From the NCBI GenBank assembly GCA_014529385.2, contig CM043953.1:64240372-64304371 (forward strand): 64,000 nucleotides of DNA. Reading direction: 5' to 3'. The notes below the pieces were generated by a model, which made no database searches, was not told where the DNA came from, and worked only from the letters and a program-made list of their open reading frames with translations. Both the position numbers and the translations under genes were made by a program. Each line of letters begins with the position of its first letter. Position 1 is the first letter of the stretch. Origin of the DNA: Adiantum capillus-veneris (lineage: Eukaryota > Streptophyta > Polypodiopsida > Polypodiales > Pteridaceae). Positions 56,465 to 64,000 of the stretch are shown here, one piece after another.

Positions 56465-56717
56465 CGAGGGGGAGAGGTCCGCTGCGCGTTCTGGCGGCCA
56501 GCAGCAGGCTGCTGGCGACGAGGAGTCACGAAACTCAACCGTCAAGATCCCCAGAAATTAAGCCTTTTAGCCTTTATGGCGTTAACCTAGAGTGCTGCAT
56601 TTATCTTCTATGCTAATAGATAAAGGGGGAGGGAATCCCCCCCCCCCAAAACCCGACGCGTGGCAGTAACTCCTTCAACCGGCCAGCTCCGAGGTGTGTG
56701 CTCTGCAGCGTAGCCGC

Positions 56718-56751
<34 letters not shown>

Positions 56752-56853
56752 TCGCCTCAACCTCGCACGGCTCGCCTCAATTCAATTTTCTTCTACTCTA
56801 CGGAGTCCAGACGTTTCAATTCCAGCTCATCCCCCCCCCCGCCGCCGCGTGCG

Positions 56854-56889
<36 letters not shown>

Positions 56890-57075
56890 CACCTTCGTTG
56901 GGATTCCATACGAGAAAGAACAAGGAGCAATGATGACCCTGTTGGCGGCAAAAGCGGGCGGGGCGGGCAGGCTGGGCGGCACCTGAGTCTGAAAGACATT
57001 GTCACAGTGCTCTTGAACTTCATGCGGCGGCTCGCCCAGTACTCCTTTGAAACCAGAAGTCCAGGCGATCCCTGA
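56301..57075. other. GC-rich upstream region of the host gene with GA tracts
   Basis: (GA)n tracts lie at about 56440-56464, 56732-56750 and 56858-56887, the last after a CCCCCCCCCCGCCGCCG stretch. On the minus strand the first is a CT tract about 170 bases upstream of the host ATG, a common form of plant promoter or 5' leader. No convincing second gene. Confidence 0.5.
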
Positions 57076-57309
57076 TGGCGCCCAATAGTCTTCGGGAAAA
57101 ATCGTTTTTCCAACAAACAAAATTCCTTTTCTTGATTTTGTCAAGAGGAAATTCTAGAGAATTAGGTCCTTTTTTTGGAGGTTTTACACTAATTTTTTCT
57201 ATTTTGGGGCAGAATTTCTCCTTTTCCCCTGGCCCTCAATCAGCATTTTTGAAATTGAAAACGACACGATATTAAGCTGAGACACATTTTTCCCGAACAC
57301 TGGCGCCCA
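57076..57309. mobile_element. MITE candidate with 9-bp target duplication (Mutator-like)
   Basis: The perfect repeat TGGCGCCCA lies at 57076-57084 and 57301-57309. Between them, 216 bp begin ATAGTCTTCGGGAAAAAT and end ATTTTTCCCGAACAC, so the ends share the inverted repeat TTCGGGAAAAAT (12 bp). A 9-bp duplication with short inverted ends and an AT-rich non-coding core is the pattern of small Mutator-like elements. The inverted ends are offset by three bases, which weakens the call. Confidence 0.5.
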
Positions 57310-57697
57310 GACAGGAAGCCCATACCCACTCGGAATGTCACGAAGGGTATACATCAGGCGGGGGGGGGGGGGGGGGGGGCAGGGACAGGAGAATGACTAG
57401 AAGCAGGGGGAGGCATAGCATGATAGCTGCCATCGATGTGTAGCAAGGTACTCAGTGCACAAGATACACTAGCCTATCATCACAGGAAGCGGAGTAGAGT
57501 AGGAGAGAGCTCCAAATATCCGAGTAGAAGAGACTGAGTCACTGCTTATAACATCATTAACGTGAAAATTGTAATCTGTAACCGGTCGCGACATTTCCAC
57601 CCATTGGCGGTTCCAGGCAGTCACTTTCAAGAAGTGGGACTACGGATCAAATGCAGGGTGTGCTTCAGGTTGCTCACAGGCCGGCCATGCATGTTGC

Positions 57698-57746
<49 letters not shown>

Positions 57747-57782
57747 AATGTTATATTGACATCGTCAAAGGCCAAATGAAAT

Positions 57783-57839
<57 letters not shown>

Positions 57840-57847
57840 GAGAGAGG
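57310..57847. repeat. Poly-G (about 57360-57380) and GA microsatellites (57700-57743, 57786-57846)
   Basis: Between the two GA tracts lies a short ATGAAATGTTATATTGACATC stretch that is repeated in altered form after the second tract, so the GA tract and its flank were duplicated. No gene was seen. Confidence 0.9.
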
Positions 57848-58190
57848 AAATGTTATATTAACGTCTTCAAAAGGCCAAACGACCTATGAGATCAAAAAAA
57901 ACAAGTGATAAAATCACAAGGCCTGCCAAATTAAGGAAACTAATAAATAACATGAAAGTGAAACAAAAAACTACTAGGATGGTAATCATATTGATCCATA
58001 GAGAAAGTGATTTACAGATAACATCATAAATGTTGACCGCGATGAAAGATTGAAGAGTATCAAAGTGGTGTTTTGATAGGATAAACACAAACATAATGTA
58101 TGGAATCATGCCAGGGTGATAAAATTTTCTTCTTGAGATGCAATTTTTCAAGTATCCTTTCATATGCTTTGTGTAATGCAATCAATTTAT
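57848..58190 (-). mobile_element. LINE 3'-end relic
   Basis: Bases 57850-57905 align with the 3' end of the LINE at 61427-61480: shared CGTC.TC, GGTCAAA/GGCCAAA, GACCTATG, GTGAT in the same order and orientation. Upstream (minus) a hydrophobic frame of 104 codons ends SLVFFDLIGRLAF. Interpreted as a 5'-truncated relative of that LINE; only the 3' segment is clear. Confidence 0.45.
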
Positions 58191-58315
58191 ATAATTTTTC
58201 ATATATATCGTTAACTTAAAGATATAAACACAAAAAATGATAGGCAATTTTGAGATTCTAGCATGTCAAATGACATGAGTTTTTTTTAAAGCACATGTTT
58301 TGATAGGCAAAATAG
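58191..58315. other. No gene seen
   Basis: AT-rich spacer before the 510-bp tandem repeat. Confidence 0.5.
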
Positions 58316-59842
58316 CCCTTGACAAAAAAAAAAGAGTCAATTTTAGGCCTTGATCTAAGGCTAGATCCCACTTTAAAATCTCTACGACTCTAAGCTTTTA
58401 AAAAAAACATAAGGATAGTGAATTGAATTAAAAAAGCACCCTTAAGCTCTACACCCTAAGCTTTAGATCCCTATGCTCTACACCCCACTTTAAAAATTCT
58501 ATATTTTTAAGCTATAGAGCTCCTTTTACAAATTAAAACTGTAGATCCTAAGTTGTAAATCCCACTTTAAAAGCTTTAAAGTTCTAAGTTAGTAAGCCCT
58601 AAAACTCTAAGGTCTCGGGGTGACCCTCCCCCTACCTGTGGATCCATGTAACATTTTCACTTTCTTTAATTCAAATTTTTACCTTCTAATTAAAAAAAAT
58701 TCTAGTTCCTCATTGGATTAGCTTTAAAATCTCAAAAAAAAAATCTTTAAAGATTAAATCTCTAAATGATAAATTCCTTCCATAAAGTTAACCAACAAAA
58801 ATGACAACTTTAGTTATTACCTAACCCTTGACAAAAAAAAAACGTCAATTTTAGGCCTTGATATGAGGCTAGATCTCACTTTAAAATCTCTACATCTCTA
58901 AGCTTTTAAAAAAAACATAAGCATAGTGAATTGAATTAAAAAAGCACCCTTAAGCTCTACACCCTAAGCTTTAGATCCCTATGCTCTACACCCCACTTTA
59001 AAAATTCTACATTTTTAAGTTCTAGAGCGTCTTTTACAAATTAAAAGTATAGATCCCTAAGTTGTAAATCCCACTTTAAAAGCTTTAAAGTTCTAAGTTA
59101 GTAAGCCCTAAAACTCTAACTTCTCGAGGTGACCCTCTCCTTACCTGTGGATCCATGTAACATTTTCACTTTCTTTAATTCAAATTTTTACCTTCTAATA
59201 AAAAAAACTCTAGTTCCTCATTGGATTACCTTTAAAATCTCAAAAAAAAAAATCTTTAAAGATTAAAGCTCCATTGGATAAATTCCTTCCATAAAGTTTT
59301 AACCAACAAAAATGACAACTTTAGTTATTACCTAACCTTTGAGAAAAAAAAACGTCAATTTTAGGCCTTGATATGAGATTAGATCCCACTTTAAAATCTC
59401 TACATCTCTCAACTTTTAAAAAAAACATAAGCATAGTGAATTGAATTAAAAAAGCACCCTTAAGCTCTACACCCTAAGCTTTAGATCCCTATGCTCTACA
59501 CCTCACTTTAAAAATTCTACATTTTTAAGCTCTAGAGCACCTTTTACAAATTAAAACTGTAGATCGTTAAGTTGTAAATCCCACTTTAAAAGCTTTAAAG
59601 TTCTAAATTAGTAAGTCCTAAAACTTTAATATCTCGGGGTGACCCTCCCCCTACCTGTGGATCCATGTAACATTTTCACTTTCTTTAATTCAAATTTTTA
59701 CCTTCTATAAAAAAACAAATTTAGTTCCTCATTGGATTAGGTTTAAAATCTCAAAAAAAAAATCTTTAAAGATTAAAGCTCTAAAGGATAAATTCCTTCC
59801 ATAAAGTTTTAACCAACAAAAATGACAACTTTAGTTATTACC
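58316..59842. repeat. ~510-bp tandem repeat, 3 copies
   Basis: Units start at 58316, 58825 and 59336 (CCCTTGACAAAAAAA or variant). Each contains CACCCTTAAGCTCTACACC, GGTGACCCTC..CCTACCTGTGG and AAATGACAACTTTAGTTA in the same order. Identity between units is high. They are non-coding and AT-rich, with many A runs. Confidence 0.96.
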
Positions 59843-60286
59843 TCAAGTTTCAACCGTCATGAAAGAAATTTTCAAAATGAAAAGATGGGTAAAAGAACTT
59901 CTCAAATTTCGAAATAAAAAAGTGACTCTTGGGATTTATGGAGCCTTTAAGCTTTATCATTTAACATATAAGACTGTCAACGTTTCATGCTTTCTAAGAC
60001 ATCGGGCAACACAAAATCTTTTCTTTGATATACGAGAGTTCATTTCATTTTTCAAAACTCAAGAAATGTCCATCATTAGATTTACATACTCTTCATTTCA
60101 ATGAGTGCCCACTATCTTATTTCAACCAATCAACATTTTAAGTCTATCAAAAAATACTTGAAAATACAACTCAATTTTATTCCTATTTTAGTCAGCAAAA
60201 AGAGAAGTGATCTCTATAGCCTTTGCCCTTTGGGCAGGCCAAAAAGTGAGGACAAGGTCTGTCTATCCCCGCCCTCCCCCCACCCC

Positions 60287-60290
<4 letters not shown>
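59843..60290. other. No gene seen
   Basis: Short frames only (for example 59859-60104, Lys/Phe-rich); no recognisable domain. Confidence 0.45.
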
Positions 60291-60349
<59 letters not shown>

Positions 60350-60402
60350 GATGGTTTCCTACGACATTAAAACTTTCTTCTTCTTCTTCTTCTTCTTCTT
60401 CT
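60291..60402. repeat. (TC)n (60291-60347) and (TTC)9-10 (60373-60402) microsatellites
   Basis: Perfect TC run followed after 26 bases by a perfect TTC run. Confidence 0.97.
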
Positions 60403-60729
60403 AAGTAAATAGCAGGGTGGCATTGATTGGATCAAGATAGGGTGGCTACCTAGCTAGCGGGACGTTGAATCAATTAGGTCGATAATATGAAACAGATCAG
60501 GGGATATTACAAGAGGTCGCACAACAAGTAGCTTATTACAAAATGGTTGATCGAGGGGAGCGGCCTTGATAGTGGCAAAAGTCGAGGTAGGATCATGTTG
60601 GTCATGTTGATCAACATTGTTTCTAGGGAGAGAGCGGCCTTGATAGCTCATGTTGCCAGCTTCATAAAGCATTGTAGTATACTTTGATCAGTCGAGCGCA
60701 ATTCCATTGCAACCAAGCCGGCAAATGGG

Positions 60730-60730
<1 letters not shown>
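60403..60730. other. No gene seen; internal partial repeat
   Basis: GAGCGGCCTTGATAG occurs twice (about 60558 and 60632) in a GATCATGTTGGTCATGTTGATC context. No gene. Confidence 0.5.
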
Positions 60731-60761
<31 letters not shown>

Positions 60762-60899
60762 TTAACTTCACAAGAACAATCCAAGAGACCTCAAAAATCT
60801 ATCCAACGAGGAGTGAGGGAGAGGGAGGGGTAGAGGGGGGTGGCGGGGGAGAAGATGTCGAGACTTTTAACATCATAAGAACTATCTACACACACACAA

Positions 60900-60934
<35 letters not shown>

Positions 60935-61093
60935 GAGAGAGAGAAGTTTTAACTTCGTAGGAACAATCCAAGAGACCTCAAAAATCTATCCAACGAGGAG
61001 TGAGGGAGAGGGAGGGACAGAGGGGGGGGGGGGGGGGGGGGGGAGGAGAAGATGTCGAGACTTTTAACATCATAAGAACTTTCTACACACACA

Positions 61094-61102
<9 letters not shown>
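60731..61102. repeat. 187-bp tandem duplication framed by GA tracts
   Basis: Both copies run GA tract, AAGTTTTAACTTC, CAATCCAAGAGACCTC, AACGAGGAGTGAGGGAGAGG, poly-G stretch, GAAGATGTCGAGACTTTTAA, CTACACACACACAAAGAGAG. The second copy has a longer G run (about 61023-61042). Confidence 0.93.
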
Positions 61103-61124
<22 letters not shown>

Positions 61125-61210
61125 CCATGCCGTTGGGCTGCTTTGAATATGACTTCTCCAACCATGCCGTAGGGTCGCATTGACTCACAACAATACAGTA
61201 ATTGACGCAT

Positions 61211-61287
<77 letters not shown>

Positions 61288-61422
61288 GAGAGACATGCCT
61301 TGCCGGTAGGGGTAGAGAGAAAGGGATAAATAGAGGGGTAGAGAGAAATAGGGATATGGATGAGAGAGAAATGAAGGGAAGGAGGGATAGATATGGTGAT
61401 ATAGGGAAAGAGATAGATAGAT
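61103..61422. repeat. GA-rich and GATA-rich low-complexity tract
   Basis: Long (GA)n at about 61214-61293, then GGGATA/GAGAGAAAT-type sequence and (GATA)n at 61411-61425 that borders the LINE 3' end. Confidence 0.9.
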
Positions 61423-64000
61423 AGATTTTATTATCGTCCTCGGAGGTCAAATATGACCTATGGGACCAAAGTTACATGTGATGTAGTATGTGTATGGCTG
61501 ATGAGTGACTCTCGATGCTCCAAAATTTTAGTGATGACAGTCGCAATGGAGAGCCCACACTTTGGCTGGGAGAGGAAAGTGTGTAGGTCTAAGTTATGGT
61601 TGAAAATGTGAGACAAGCAAGTTCGGATGTGATCAAAAGCTGAGCACTCTAGTAGTGTGTGGTACTCAGACTCTCGAACTTGCAGTGAGCATAATGTGCA
61701 CAATCGATTTGACTCTTCTCCATTGCCCCAACGCCCTATCTCGCATCGAAGAAAATGGGAGCTAAGCCGAATTGCTACGATAGTGCGTATCACAGACAAG
61801 GGAATAGGCTCAAGCATGTAAGTGTGAGTACGGTTTCCTCTCTCAGCGAAGAACATGGTTTTGTAGTTGGGGGCAATATAGGTGGTGTAATGTATGAAGC
61901 GTGACCCACTAGATTTCTCCCAAGCCATAATACATACGCGTTGTAGAAAAGCTTCATTCACTTGAGAGTCAATTGGAGCATCATGTAGCAAGTGTAATGC
62001 ATCCCATCTCCCAAACCACTTCTTTATGTCTTGCATCCATCCCGTGCTCAAGATCTTGCTTTTATGCGTCATTTGAACTTTTTTGCTTGCTTCCCATGCA
62101 ATTGTAGGAAGTCGATGTGAGGGGTTTTGACGCATCTTTATCATGTACTCCACAACCCTTTCCATGCCCATAACCTCAATTGGAAGAGATCCCGACTCAA
62201 GAAGTAGGAGCATATATGGTGTTTGTGTCTTAACTTGGAGAAAGTTTGTAAGAAAATGCTTTTGGACATTCTCAAACTCTTTCCAAGTAGACTTTGAGAT
62301 GCTCCCGCCCCACACTTCAACTCCATAAAGAAGAACCGGTGTCACCAATGCATCAAAAAGATACTTCTTGAGAACCCAACACTTGATGTTTCCCGCATTA
62401 CACATGTTCTCAAATGCATGATATGCTCTCTTTCCCGCTTCCAAATGACGCATAGCACATTCATGCCACTTGTGATTGGATGGAACCTCAAGGCCAAGGT
62501 ACTTAAAGCTCTCAACAACTTCAAGTGTCTCGTTGTTGTACACAATGCATGGCTTCTCCTTATGGTTGGTTTTCACAAGCATAACCTTTGTTTTGGATTC
62601 ATTTACAATCAGCCCACTATGCAAGCAAAAGTTCTCAAGGACAACCATAAGCTTTTGTGCATCTTCTAAAGTGTGTGCTAGAAGCACTACATCATCCGCA
62701 TACACCAAAGCCATGATTACCGCATTGCAAATAGTGACCTCTTCAATGCCTTCTTCTTGCATAAATTCAAGTACCATTTGTTCCAATTGATCGATGCATA
62801 GACCAAAGAGAGTTGGTGACAATGGACATCCTTGTTTAACCCCAATAGTGCTTACAAAAATTTCTGAAATTTCTCTTCCCATGCGCAATTGACAAATCAC
62901 CTTCTCATAGATTCGAGAAACCGCAAGCATAAACTCACTTGGCACTTGGAGTTCTTCCATCCTTCTCCACAAATTGTTACGTGGAATCATAGCAAAGGCT
63001 TTCTTAAAGTCCACAAAAAAACAATACAATCGCTTGCCTTTCAACCGACTTTCCTCCATGAGAACACGAAGAGTGACAAGATGATCAATGGTGCTATGGC
63101 ATCGACGAAAACCCGTTTGTCCCTTTGCACGCTTGTCATTCTCTTCAGCCCAATCACTCAATTTCATCTCCATTATGCACCCAAACAACTTTGCCATAAG
63201 AGACCCAATCCTTATAGTCTGGTAGTTGCTTACATTCTTTACATCCCCTCCTTTATGCAAAGGCTTAACCCAATTAGTACTCCAATCATAAGGCATACCA
63301 TGTTGAAGTGCAAGGTTGAACATATCACACATCCACTCATGGGTAAAATCTCCCGTCCATTTGATCATCTCCGGCTTGATACCTTGAAGATCTTCCGCTT
63401 TGCGAGTGGCCAACTTTTCAAGCCCACCGCATACATCCTCAATAGTAAAAAAAGACGGCATACATGGGAGTGAACCATAAAATGGCATTTTTCCAGTATT
63501 TTCTTGCTCATATAATTACCTACAGTGTGTGTACATATCCACTAGACTCAAGTTACCAAAATTCTCAACCCGCTTGCCTCTCAAGTTTCTCCAAAATCTT
63601 CCACATGCATGTGCCTTTTCTTGGACTTGAAATTCTTGTTGCTTTACTTCCCATCTTCTTCTCTTCTTTTGAATCAATGCCTTGTATGTATGCAAATGAC
63701 TTCGATAGTTGTCTTTGTCCATAGTTACATCAAGCTTTATCAAGGACTTTCGAGCATCTTGACATTCTTTATCAAACCACCTTTTGCGTGATCTATCTTT
63801 GTTGATACCATGGAAATGCTTTATGGCAAAGCATTCTTCCGCACAAGAACAAATAGCTTTCTTGAAAGCTTCCCATTTAGTTTCCAATGGTGCATCACAT
63901 TGAAGCTTTGTCATCCATAATTTTTTCTCAACCATTTCAATGTACATCGGTGCCCGTTTGAAATCCATACATAGTGATAACTTCTCTTTCCTTTGGTTGA
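61423..64000 (-). mobile_element. LINE (non-LTR retrotransposon), 3' portion
   Basis: Minus strand. The 3' end is at about 61423, where the element passes into a (TATC)n tail (minus-strand ATAAAATCTATCTATC), a usual LINE terminus. ORF2 extends from 61458 up to and beyond the window end, so the 5' part with endonuclease and any ORF1 lies outside. A GA/GATA-rich zone follows the 3' end. No target duplication can be tested without the 5' end. Confidence 0.92.
61458..64000 (-). pseudogene. LINE ORF2: reverse transcriptase and C-terminal zinc region
   Basis: A continuous minus-strand frame is interrupted by one TAA at 63516-63518. Upstream of it lies the endonuclease-RT linker (WFDKECQDARKSLIK, RFWRNLRG); downstream lie 676 codons counted from M at 63488. 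RT motifs: VSNYQTIRIGSLMAKLF near 86-102, FFVDFKKAFAMIPR near 157-170, GVKQGCPLSPTLFGL near 216-230 and the catalytic YADDVVLLA near 263-271. A C-terminal CTLC..E..HTLLEC knuckle is also present. All catalytic aspartates are present. The TAA fits a CAA change. It is likely inactive only because of that codon, unless the missing 5' part has more damage. Confidence 0.92.

Noticed and set aside
56793-57144. Minus-strand frames of about 105 codons near the GA tract
   Set aside because: They depend on the GA/CT tract and share no domain; GC-rich sequence gives chance open frames.
57301-57320. TGGCGCCCAGACAGG as a retroviral-type tRNA-Lys primer-binding site
   Set aside because: No LTR end precedes it, no internal genes follow, and the same TGGCGCCCA occurs 225 bp upstream, so a target duplication explains it better.
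62889-63473. 194-codon plus-strand frame
   Set aside because: It lies antisense to the LINE reverse transcriptase and has no protein-like features of its own.

Overview
The window looks like nuclear DNA of a land plant with a large, repeat-rich genome. A fern or other non-seed vascular plant fits the overall impression, but nothing in the sequence proves the clade. Transposable elements account for most of it: three LTR retrotransposon lineages or fragments on their own, a tandem LTR retrotransposon nested inside a CACTA DNA transposon, a LINE, and many long dinucleotide microsatellites. The reading frames recognised belong to mobile elements, apart from one intact-looking single-exon host gene (55146-56270, minus) and several decayed non-TE frames. 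No bacterial-type operons, CRISPR arrays or rRNA/tRNA genes were recognised.

Layout. 1-2282 and 13373-14633 are two halves of one decayed coiled-coil-like locus, split by a complete Ty3/Gypsy chromovirus (2283-13367, minus, TSD TTCAG). Its two LTRs differ greatly in length (2221 and 3674 bp), and the longer one holds a candidate first exon of gag. 14634-19283 has no convincing gene but carries microsatellites, tandem duplications and a long miRNA-precursor-like hairpin. 19284-24926 is a Ty1/Copia element (TSD TACAA) whose 185-bp LTRs differ at four sites. 24927-30930 contains two decayed minus-strand gene-like blocks and a (GT)46 tract. 30934-32608 is the integrase end of a second Gypsy lineage.

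34977-54663 is a 19.7-kb CACTA/EnSpm transposon (CACTA-type ends, TGA target duplication). It carries a TnpD-like transposase, a second Ptta/En/Spm-like gene and a telomere-like internal array. Its transposase exon is interrupted at 39125-50599 by a tandem LTR-internal-LTR-internal-partial LTR array flanked by the 5-bp duplication ACTCT. 54664-64000 holds the host gene, a MITE candidate with a 9-bp target duplication, a threefold 510-bp tandem repeat, GA-rich duplications and the 3' half of a LINE on the minus strand that runs off the window.

A recurrent theme is decay. Many premature stops lie where CAG, CAA, CGA or TGG would be expected, which is the signature of C-to-T change at methylated cytosines. 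Nesting gives a relative order: the CACTA element is older than the LTR array inside it, and the coiled-coil locus is older than the chromovirus inside it.
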